Of a stretch of 51,828 bases of DNA, positions 7,378 through 13,706 are shown piece after piece. This stretch comes from an uncultured Chryseobacterium sp. (GTDB taxonomy: Bacteria; Bacteroidota; Bacteroidia; Flavobacteriales; Weeksellaceae): contig NZ_CAJYMO010000082.1 of NCBI RefSeq assembly GCF_913776365.1, positions 1 to 51,828 on the forward strand. The letters run 5' to 3'. The translations under genes and the position numbers were made by a program. The notes under the pieces were generated by a model. The model was not told the origin of the DNA. It ran no database searches and saw nothing but the letters and a program-made list of their open reading frames with translations. Within the stretch, counting starts at the first letter, position 1, and every line of letters begins with the position of its first letter.

Positions 7378-7447
7378 AATTTGAAAATCGGAGAAATTTT
7401 AAAATTTAAAGCGGTCCGTCATTTTCAAATTAGCACGCTTTCAAATT
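7378..7447. repeat. Family-B inverted element, copy R5 (paaC-paaD junction)
   Basis: Left half: AATTTGAAAAT (7378-7388), 5 nt, then a degenerate A/T-rich block. Right half: ATTTTCAAATT (7421-7431), AGCAC, GCTTTCAAATT (7437-7447). The 5-nt spacer AGCAC is identical to that in the right half of R4, so the two copies are closely related. Confidence 0.75.
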
Positions 7448-7460
7448 GATTAATTGATTT

Positions 7461-8210
7461 TTACCAGGTACATCCCGGATATGCTCTCTGCATGTATTGC
7501 AGTTCACAAAGCATAAATCCGAAATATTCCGTATGATATCCTGTTCTGGATTTCGGCTGCATGAAAGGATTTGTTGGATATGCTAATCCAAATTCAGCAA
7601 AATCTTTCTGTGTGATCGCCAGAAACTCTTCATACAGCGTATCTGCATCCGGAACTATATTTAAAGCAACCAGATCATCCTCGCCTTCGGTTTTTGCAAA
7701 CAAACCTTTGGTATATTCCCAGATATTTTCAATAGCCTTTTCCAGGCGGGATCTGCTTTCTTTTGTTCCCTGGGCGAAGATTTTCATCCAGGAAGCCGTG
7801 TGGGTATAATGGTACCGTACTTCTTTTAAAGATTTCTGGGCAATAGCAGAAAGCTCTTCGTCCGCAGATTGGGATAAAGCTTCATACATCAGCTTCTGAT
7901 AGATTGCAAAGACATAAACTTTCAGAATCGTTTGTGCATAATCTTCGTTGGGAAGTTCAGTCCAGTGGGCATTCACATATTCATGCTCATATCTTAAAAA
8001 AGCAAGATCGTCTTCCGTTTTGCCGTTATCGATCACTCTCGAAGCGTACACATAAAAATTGTTGGCCTGGCCTAATTCATCCAAAGCGATATTCGTTAAT
8101 GCAATATCTTCTTCCAGATAAGGCCCTTCCCCACACCATGCCGACAGACGCTGCCCCATGATGAAGCTGTCGTCTGCCAGTTTTAATAAATAATTGTATA
8201 ATGGATTCAT
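7461..8210 (-). CDS. paaC: PaaC, structural subunit of phenylacetyl-CoA epoxidase
   Basis: A 249-residue ferritin-like helical protein that pairs with PaaA in the ring-1,2-epoxidase. The start is taken at ATG 8210 (MNPLYNYLLKLADDSFIMGQ), because the longer frame begins in a repeat-like spacer and adds 20 unlikely residues. Typical PaaC segments are RLSAWCGEGPYLEEDIALTN near residue 22, the LDELGQANNFYVYAS helix, and KEVRYHYTHTASWMKIFAQG near 126. PaaC lacks the full di-iron ligand set and is structural. The end GYHTEYFGFMLCELQYMQRA is also family-typical. Confidence 0.93.
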   Translation of the reverse strand: MNPLYNYLLKLADDSFIMGQRLSAWCGEGPYLEEDIALTNIALDELGQANNFYVYASRVIDNGKTEDDLAFLRYEHEYVNAHWTELPNEDYAQTILKVYVFAIYQKLMYEALSQSADEELSAIAQKSLKEVRYHYTHTASWMKIFAQGTKESRSRLEKAIENIWEYTKGLFAKTEGEDDLVALNIVPDADTLYEEFLAITQKDFAEFGLAYPTNPFMQPKSRTGYHTEYFGFMLCELQYMQRAYPGCTW

Positions 8211-8212
8211 TA

Positions 8213-8276
8213 TTTTAGCTTTTGGCTTTTGGCGTATAGCTTTCGCAAATGGCAAGAAGCTAACAGCCAATCGCTG
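8213..8276. repeat. Spacer with GCTTTTGGC-type inverted words (paaB-paaC junction)
   Basis: The spacer between paaB and paaC contains TTAGCTTTTGGCTTTTGGC followed, in inverted sense, by GGCAAGAAGCTAACAGCCAA. This imperfect inverted repeat belongs to a family different from the one at the other paa junctions. A related word, AAGCTAAAAGGCTCAA, sits in the paaA-paaB spacer near 8610. No ORF is seen. Confidence 0.5.
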
Positions 8277-8278
8277 TG

Positions 8279-8560
8279 TTACATATTTTTAACATCGTTA
8301 GGGATCTCGTAGAAAGTCGGGTGACGGTACAGTTTGTCGTCCGCCGGATCGAAGAATGCTTCTTTATCCACCCCTTCGGAAGTAACGATATATTTGCTCG
8401 GTACCACCCAAACGGAAGTTCCCTCTTTTCTTCTGGTGTAAACGTCCCTGGCATTCTGCAACGCCATTTCGGCAGTCGGTGCCTGTACGATTCCTACGTG
8501 TTTGTGGGACAATCCCGGTTTAGTCTGGATAAACACTTCCCACATATCTAAATTTGCCAT
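8279..8560 (-). CDS. paaB: PaaB, phenylacetyl-CoA epoxidase small subunit
   Basis: A 93-residue protein of the PaaB family. Family-typical stretches are WEVFIQTKPGLSHKHVGIVQ near residues 7-26, ALQNARDVYTRRKEG near 33-47 and SVWVVPS near 49-55. PaaB bridges PaaAC heterodimers and is needed for epoxidase assembly and activity. It lies between paaA and paaC; the 107-bp spacer towards paaA carries a family-C repeat. Confidence 0.94.
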   Translation of the reverse strand: MANLDMWEVFIQTKPGLSHKHVGIVQAPTAEMALQNARDVYTRRKEGTSVWVVPSKYIVTSEGVDKEAFFDPADDKLYRHPTFYEIPNDVKNM

Positions 8561-8586
8561 AATTAAATTAATTTAACAATGTATCA

Positions 8587-8668
8587 GTGTAACAGTTTAC
8601 CAATAATAAAAGCTAAAAGGCTCAATATACTGGTAACTGTAACTTACTACATTGGTAGACTGTTACAT
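8587..8668. repeat. Family-C inverted element (paaA-paaB junction)
   Basis: Left arm GTGTAACAGTTTACCAAT (8587-8604) and right arm ATTGGTAGACTGTTACAT (8651-8668) are inverted copies matching at 16 of 18 positions. They enclose a 46-nt interior. The right arm abuts the paaA stop codon, so the transcript can fold just after paaA. Confidence 0.7.
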
Positions 8669-9609
8669 TATTCTATTACTTCTTTTTGTTGTTTTTCTGC
8701 AAACGCGGCGGCCGCTTCTTTTACCCAGGAATTTTCTCTCTGGGCTTTTCTTTTGGTTTCGATCCGCTTTTTGTTGCACGGTCCGTTTCCTTTCAGGATT
8801 TCCATGAATTCATCCCATGGCAATTCCCCGAAATCGTAATGCTGTCTTTCTTCGTTCCATTTCAGGTCTTTATCCGGAATGGTTAAGCCTAAGAATTCAG
8901 CTTGGGAAACCGTAACATCAACAAAACGCTGACGGAGGCTGTCGTTGCTCTCTCTTTTCACCCGGTAATTCATCGAGATTTTGGAGTTTGGCGAGCTGTC
9001 GTCATTCGGTCCGAACATCATCAGCGCCGGCCACCAGAAACGGTTCAGAGAGGCTTGTGCCATTTCTTTCTGCTGCTTGGTTCCGCGGCAAAGCGCCATC
9101 AGGATTTCATACCCTTGTCTTTGGTGGAAGGATTCTTCTTTACAGATCTTCACCATCGCCCTGGAATAAGGCCCGTAGGAATTACCCATCAGCATCACCT
9201 GGTTCATAATAGCGGCACCGTCTACCAGCCATCCGATCGCACCGATATCTGCCCAGCTCAACGTCGGGTAGTTAAAGATGCTTGAGTATTTGGCTTTCCC
9301 GGAAAGCATATCTTCATAAGTCGCATCACGATCGGCTCTGATGCTTCCGTCGCCTAAAGTTTCGGTAGCGGAATACAGGTATAATCCGTGTCCGGCCTCA
9401 TCCTGAACTTTAGCCAGCAAGGCCATTTTTCTTCTCAAAGAAGGTGCTCTGGAAATCCAGTTGGCCTCCGGCAGCATCCCGACAATTTCAGAGTGGGCGT
9501 GCTGGGAGATCTGACGAACCAAAAGCTTCCTGTAATCATCAGGCATTACATCTTTCGGCTCTACTTTATTTTCGTCGTGTACGTATTGTACGAATTTTTC
9601 TAAGTCCAT
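8668..9609 (-). CDS. paaA: PaaA, catalytic di-iron subunit of phenylacetyl-CoA epoxidase
   Basis: A 313-residue ferritin-like di-iron oxygenase subunit. Iron-ligand motifs are visible as [18 protein letters not shown] near residues 66-83 and [16 protein letters not shown] near 155-170. The family segment [20 protein letters not shown] near 200 is also present. With PaaC, PaaB and the reductase PaaE it converts phenylacetyl-CoA to the ring-1,2-epoxide using O2 and NADPH, which requires aerobic growth. Length is normal for the family. It lies between paaE and paaB. Confidence 0.95.
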   Translation of the reverse strand: MDLEKFVQYVHDENKVEPKDVMPDDYRKLLVRQISQHAHSEIVGMLPEANWISRAPSLRRKMALLAKVQDEAGHGLYLYSATETLGDGSIRADRDATYEDMLSGKAKYSSIFNYPTLSWADIGAIGWLVDGAAIMNQVMLMGNSYGPYSRAMVKICKEESFHQRQGYEILMALCRGTKQQKEMAQASLNRFWWPALMMFGPNDDSSPNSKISMNYRVKRESNDSLRQRFVDVTVSQAEFLGLTIPDKDLKWNEERQHYDFGELPWDEFMEILKGNGPCNKKRIETKRKAQRENSWVKEAAAAFAEKQQKEVIE

Positions 9610-9754
9610 AATTAAAATTTTTCAAATTTTAAAATATAACAATATAATAATTTACCAATGTATCAATTTAACAGTTTACCAATAAAATGCTTCGACTAGC
9701 TCTGCATTAAAAAATTGATTGTTATATTTTTATATTGATAAATTGCTACATTCA
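9610..9754. repeat. Spacer with family-C words and a GCTTCGACTAGCTCTGC core (paaE-paaA junction)
   Basis: A 145-bp spacer with TTTACCAATGTATCAATTTA and AACAGTTTACCAAT words on the left and inverted TTGATAAATTGCTACAT words on the right. Between them lies GCTTCGACTAGCTCTGCAT (9689-9707), a variant of the core at 1891-1910. It appears to be the same composite element as in the paaJ-paaY spacer. No ORF is seen. Confidence 0.55.
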
Positions 9755-10840
9755 TTACACACCATAATTCAGCATCACCACGTTGGTGGTCGGGTGGCAC
9801 TGGCAGGTCAGCACATAGCCTCTGGCTACTTCTTCCTCGGTAAGCGCGTAGTTCTTTTCCATGAAGACTTCTCCTTCCAGAACTTCGGCTTTACACGTAC
9901 AGCACACTCCTCCTTTGCAGGCAAACGGCACCGGAAGATTGTCCTTTAATGCTTTATCTAAGATACTTTCTTTTTTTGAGTTGAGGTGGAATGAATATTC
10001 ATCGTCATCAATGATTACCGTTACCATGCTTTCGATATTGGCAATGGCTTTGAATTCATCGCTCATCTCTTCCGTATTCTCTTCATCCGGAGCGGTGAAA
10101 TACTCAAACAAGACCTGGATGGCCGGTACTTTTTTATCTTTTTTCAGATAATCTGCCACACTTTTGATCATTTCTGAAGGACCGCAGATGAAATAAGTAG
10201 CTTCCTTGACATCGATCTCAGGATGTCTTTCAAAAAGCTGTTCCAGTTTGTCCGGACAAATCCTTCCTTCAAACAGTTCATCCTCATGTTTCTCGCGGCT
10301 TACCAGGTAAATAACCTTCAGCCTTCCGTTGAATTTCTGCACCAGTGCGTCAATTTCCGCCTTCTTCATTACATGGTTCATGCTCCGGTTGCTGTAAAAC
10401 AGATATGCATTGGAATCCGGTTCCTGATATAAACTTTCTTTGATGTTGGAAAGCACAGGACTGATTCCGCTTCCCGCAGCCAGTCCGATATAGGTTTTCA
10501 CGTTGGTCGGGTGATACGAAGTATTGAAACCGCCCATCGGAGGCATGACTTCCAGCACTTCATCCATATGAAGATGTTCGTTGAAATAGCCGGAAACCTT
10601 TCCGCCTTCCAGCAGCTTAACCAATACTTCCAGCGTGTTGCTTTTTTCGCTGGGTGCATTACAGATGGAATAAGAACGCCTTTCTTCATTTCCGTCGATC
10701 ATCATACGGAAATTAAGATACTGCCCCTGCCTGAATCTGAATTTATCCTTCAGCTCCTCAGGGATTTCCACGGCTACATTCACTGCATCGTTGGTATCTT
10801 TCTGAACTTTTACCGTCTTTAATTTGTAAAATGAATTCAT
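9755..10840 (-). CDS. paaE: PaaE, phenylacetyl-CoA epoxidase reductase
   Basis: A 361-residue electron-transfer protein. It has an FAD-binding ferredoxin-reductase domain (RSYSICNAPSE near residue 55, GLAAGSGISPVLSNIKE near 115) and an NAD(P)-binding part (YFICGPSEMI near 218). A C-terminal plant-type [2Fe-2S] domain carries cysteines in CKGGVCCTC near 308 and in LTCQCHP near 347. It passes electrons from NADPH to the PaaA di-iron centre. Its ATG overlaps the paaK stop codon (ATGA, 10840-10837), so the two are translationally coupled. Confidence 0.94.
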   Translation of the reverse strand: MNSFYKLKTVKVQKDTNDAVNVAVEIPEELKDKFRFRQGQYLNFRMMIDGNEERRSYSICNAPSEKSNTLEVLVKLLEGGKVSGYFNEHLHMDEVLEVMPPMGGFNTSYHPTNVKTYIGLAAGSGISPVLSNIKESLYQEPDSNAYLFYSNRSMNHVMKKAEIDALVQKFNGRLKVIYLVSREKHEDELFEGRICPDKLEQLFERHPEIDVKEATYFICGPSEMIKSVADYLKKDKKVPAIQVLFEYFTAPDEENTEEMSDEFKAIANIESMVTVIIDDDEYSFHLNSKKESILDKALKDNLPVPFACKGGVCCTCKAEVLEGEVFMEKNYALTEEEVARGYVLTCQCHPTTNVVMLNYGV

Positions 10841-12156
10841 TTATTTTTTAGTATTCTGTTAATTTTTCCACCTTCGCATTTCGGAAGGCTGTCCTGGGCA
10901 TGAATCTTCACTTTTGTAGTGATACCTACCCGTTTTTTAATTTCGTTTTCTATAGTTTTTCCGAAATTTCCGACAAAAATAGCATAATCGTCGGTATTTA
11001 AGCTTAAATTTTGTGCTCTTACCCATTCATCATCTACTTCTACATCAACATCCAGGGCAACACACATCTGCTCTTTCTCGACAGGCGTAAGATAATAATT
11101 GGGAACAACCCCTTTTACATGAGTGAATGCTTCTTCAATCTGGCTTGGGTAAACATTTACGCCTCTTACGATCAGCATATCGTCTGCCCTTCCCAGGATC
11201 GGCTTCATTTTTACCATCGTCCGCTTTCCTTTTTCATCATAATACAGGCTTGTAATATCGTTGGTCCAGTAACGCAGGAGCGGCATGGCTTTTTTCGTCA
11301 GTGTAGTAATCACCAGGACCCCTTCTTCTCCGAAAGGAACCGGCTGTTTGGTAACCGGGTCTAAAATTTCAGGATAAAAATGGTCTTCCCAGATGTAAGA
11401 ACCGCCTTTTTCCTCAAAGTCTTCCACCGAAACTCCGGGACCGATGATTTCGCTCAAACCATAAATATTTACGGCATGGACCCCCAGACGTTCTTCGATA
11501 TGATGCCGGATGATTTCCGTCCATGGCTCTGAGCCTAATACCGCATATTTCAGGCTGATGTCTTCAGGAGCAATTCCTCTCTTTGTCAGTTCGTCTGCAA
11601 TCGTCAAAGCATAGGAAGGTGAGCAACAAAGGACTTCAGGTTTAAAATCCATGATCAGATCGACCTGTCTTGAAGTCATTCCCCCTGAAATCGGGAGTAC
11701 ACTCATGCCCAGCTTTTCCGCTCCGTAATGAAGTCCGAGTCCGCCGGTGAAAATACCGTATCCATAGGCATTATGCAGCTGCATTCCCGGTCGGGCTCCT
11801 GCTGCATTGAGTGACCGGGCGACCACTTCACTGAACAGTTCGACATCTTCTTTAGTATATCCCACCACCGTTGGCTTGCCCGTTGTCCCGCTGGAACAGT
11901 GAATCCGCTGCAGTTCGTTTTTCGGAACGGTGCATAATCCGAACGGATAGTTGTCTCTCAAATCCTGTTTGTAGGTAATCGGCAGTTTAGCAATGTCTTC
12001 AATGGATCGAATATCTTCTGTTGAGAGTCCGGACTCCATAAATTTCCCTGCATAAAACTCCGATTTCTCACCCAGGTATTGTACCAGATTAACCAGCCTT
12101 TCGGACTGAAGTGCCCGCAGCTGATCCAATTGTAAATATTCCACTGAAAAATCCAT
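10837..12156 (-). CDS. paaK: PaaK, phenylacetate-CoA ligase
   Basis: A 439-residue adenylate-forming ligase that activates phenylacetate to phenylacetyl-CoA, the pathway entry step. The ATP-binding loop HCSSGTTGKPTVVGYT lies near residues 86-101, NIYGLSEIIGPGVS near 230-243 and the C-terminal GRADDMLIVRGVNVYPSQIE near 320-340. The start is taken at ATG 12156 (MDFSVEYLQLDQ). An in-frame ATG at 12174 lies inside the putative operator and at the predicted transcription start, so it is unlikely. It is the first gene of the catabolic series and overlaps paaE by 4 bp. Confidence 0.94.
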   Translation of the reverse strand: MDFSVEYLQLDQLRALQSERLVNLVQYLGEKSEFYAGKFMESGLSTEDIRSIEDIAKLPITYKQDLRDNYPFGLCTVPKNELQRIHCSSGTTGKPTVVGYTKEDVELFSEVVARSLNAAGARPGMQLHNAYGYGIFTGGLGLHYGAEKLGMSVLPISGGMTSRQVDLIMDFKPEVLCCSPSYALTIADELTKRGIAPEDISLKYAVLGSEPWTEIIRHHIEERLGVHAVNIYGLSEIIGPGVSVEDFEEKGGSYIWEDHFYPEILDPVTKQPVPFGEEGVLVITTLTKKAMPLLRYWTNDITSLYYDEKGKRTMVKMKPILGRADDMLIVRGVNVYPSQIEEAFTHVKGVVPNYYLTPVEKEQMCVALDVDVEVDDEWVRAQNLSLNTDDYAIFVGNFGKTIENEIKKRVGITTKVKIHAQDSLPKCEGGKINRILKNK

Positions 12157-12167
12157 AACCAAACTAA

Positions 12168-12181
12168 CTAACATTTGTTAG
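12168..12181. promoter_or_regulatory. Putative TetR-family operator of the paa operon
   Basis: The perfect palindrome CTAACA-TT-TGTTAG lies 12 bp upstream of the paaK start codon, at the transcription start expected from the promoter boxes at 12185-12215. A TetR-family gene lies directly upstream. Position and symmetry suit repression by blocking initiation. Assignment to that regulator is an inference. Confidence 0.6.
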
Positions 12182-12184
12182 GTG

Positions 12185-12215
12185 TAAATGTAAAAAGAAT
12201 TTTAGAATTGACAAA
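12185..12215 (-). promoter_or_regulatory. Predicted paaK promoter, Bacteroidota type
   Basis: On the minus strand there is TTTG (12215-12212), 19 nt, then TACATTTA (12192-12185), close to the Flavobacterium consensus TTG-N17-19-TAnnTTTG. The expected start site falls within the palindrome at 12168-12181. Confidence 0.55.
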
Positions 12216-12315
12216 ATTTTTATGATTTTCGTCATGTGGGAGTGTTACAACTCAGGAAGATGATGCTTAGCACATAAGAAACATAAGATTTCAGTAAAGC
12301 TTTGCGCGTATTTCA

Positions 12316-12539
12316 GAGCACATAAGAAATAAAATCAAAGATTTTATTGGCATTAAATCAAACGATATGGTGACTAAGCGGAGCAGAAACCAAATTACTA
12401 TCCTATGAAATTTAGAGACCTGCTGAGAATCCAAACACAAAAGCGGCAAAAGATATTCATGCTGTAAAATAAAGCGAAGTATAAAATATACAGACGCATA
12501 CAAAGTTTTTAAAAATCTTTGATTTTTTCTAATGTGCTC
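12316..12539. repeat. MITE-like segment with 28-30 bp terminal inverted repeats
   Basis: The left end, 12316-12345 (GAGCACATAAGAAATAAAAT followed by CAAAGATTTT), and the right end, 12512-12539, are inverted copies that differ by one substitution and a 2-nt gap. They enclose 166 bp without a credible ORF. I see no clear target-site duplication. Confidence 0.6.
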
Positions 12540-12638
12540 TTAAAATATTTTCAGCCTATCCAAAAACCATCTCTGTGACTTATGTGTCAAAACAGACGCA
12601 GTCCTCCGTGAACTCTGTAGGAGAATAAAAAGCCAGCT

Positions 12639-13217
12639 CTAAATATTACGTTTTCCCAACAACCCAAACAGGATCTTATCCCGGATTTCATCGGTAATTT
12701 CCGTGGTGGATTCCGTGTTTCTTTTGAACCAGAAATAGGAATTGTTGAGGGTATGGAGAATAAACCTGGTGGTGAAAGACGGCGACCTGAGTTCCCACTG
12801 CTCTGCTTTGTAAATATCAGAAATCAGCCGCTCTACTTCCTGCTGATAGTTTTTCCGAAGTTCTATAAATTCAGGGAGCCTTTCTTCGAGATGCTTCCAT
12901 TCGTTGGAATAAATGTGGGTAACGTCACGGTTCTGAAGCACAACGGACAAATGCCTTTCGATAAACAGGTCGAGCTTTTCCCTCGGTGCTGCCGATGTAT
13001 TTTTTACCTGCTGAAGCTCATCGAAAAATTCCTGGGCAATCCCAAAGCAGATCCACTCCAGGATCTCTTCCTTAGAACGGATATGTGCATATAGTGAAGC
13101 CGCCTTGATATTCAGCCGGGTGGCCAGGTCGCGCACGGAGCTTCCCATATACCCTTTCTCCTTGAAAAGTTCTACGGCAACGTCTAATATTTTCTTTTGT
13201 TTCTCTTTAAGTTCCAT
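12639..13217 (-). CDS. TetR/AcrR-family regulator, probable paa repressor
   Basis: A 192-residue protein. The N-terminal TetR helix-turn-helix is clear: ILDVAVELFKEKGYMGSSV then RDLATRLNIKAASLYAHIRS (residues 9-50). The remainder is the helical ligand-binding domain. The start is taken at ATG 13217; longer frames are ruled out by a perfect TACTTTTG promoter box at 13236-13229, just upstream. It lies upstream of paaK in the same direction, and a palindrome of TetR-operator form lies at the paaK start site. By analogy with PaaR-type regulators it may sense phenylacetyl-CoA. That ligand is inferred from position only. Confidence 0.88.
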   Translation of the reverse strand: MELKEKQKKILDVAVELFKEKGYMGSSVRDLATRLNIKAASLYAHIRSKEEILEWICFGIAQEFFDELQQVKNTSAAPREKLDLFIERHLSVVLQNRDVTHIYSNEWKHLEERLPEFIELRKNYQQEVERLISDIYKAEQWELRSPSFTTRFILHTLNNSYFWFKRNTESTTEITDEIRDKILFGLLGKRNI

Positions 13218-13228
13218 CAGGCAAAACA

Positions 13229-13236
13229 CAAAAGTA
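13229..13236 (-). promoter_or_regulatory. Predicted -7 box of the tetR gene
   Basis: TACTTTTG on the minus strand matches TAnnTTTG exactly, 11 bp before the ATG at 13217. The leader would be only a few nucleotides long. No clear TTG partner is seen at the usual distance. Confidence 0.5.
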
Positions 13237-13520
13237 CTTATTTTCATTGTAAAACAGGATTCTGGAAATATGATTTTTAATGGCCGCCCCAATTCACATT
13301 GACCTTTACTTATATCATCCGTCAAAAATGATCTGAATTTTCCATATTCTCATCGGAGAAACTTCCGGGTATTGTCATTAACGTTCTGTTTCCTGTAAAT
13401 TATAACTATTCACTGCATGACGATTATTCCGGAATTTTTTAGTAAAATTTAAAGAATCGGAAATTTTGTCAAGGGGTTTTATGTGAAAAAATGAATATTC
13501 CGGAAATTTTGTCCTTATTT

Positions 13521-13549
13521 TTTGAAAATTCAACAATTGAATACTTTTT
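13521..13549 (+). promoter_or_regulatory. Candidate clpB promoter
   Basis: TTTG (13521-13524), 17 nt, TACTTTTT (13542-13549) fits the Bacteroidota consensus. The 5' leader would be about 150 nt. No CIRCE element is seen. Confidence 0.4.
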
Positions 13550-13706
13550 GCGATATTCCTCCTGAATTAAATGATTAAATACGATGGAGGGCATCAGAAA
13601 TTAGAAAATCGGATTTGAAAAATTAACATTTATGAGACTTCTATGGTCTGAAATCTGATGTCTGAAATCAATACTTAAAACAGAATAACATCAAAAATAA
13701 ATAGAT

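Larger units (their letters stand above)
12157..12638. other. Gene-free stretch between tetR and paaK
   Basis: This 482-bp interval holds the paaK promoter and operator at its paaK end and a repeat-built tract over about 12260-12600 (words such as CACATAAGAAACATAAG and GACTTATGTGTC). That tract includes the inverted-ended segment at 12316-12539. A 70-codon frame at 12291-12503 has no protein-like character and lies within the repeat. Confidence 0.7.
13218..13706. other. Gene-free divergent region between tetR and clpB
   Basis: This 489-bp A+T-rich interval holds outward promoters for tetR and clpB. It also has a direct repeat CGGAAATTTTGTC (13458-13470 and 13501-13513, 43 bp apart), two ATTCCGGAA words (near 13426 and 13497), and a short tandem GTCTGAAATCTGATG/TCTGAAATC (13646-13669). 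No ORF was found. The paired CGGAAATTTTGTC motifs upstream of a heat-shock gene could be regulatory. Confidence 0.5.

Noticed and set aside
12291..12503. 70-codon minus-strand frame between paaK and tetR
   Set aside because: It lies inside the inverted-ended repeat segment, its translation has no domain-like or signal features, and it has no promoter or ribosome-binding context.
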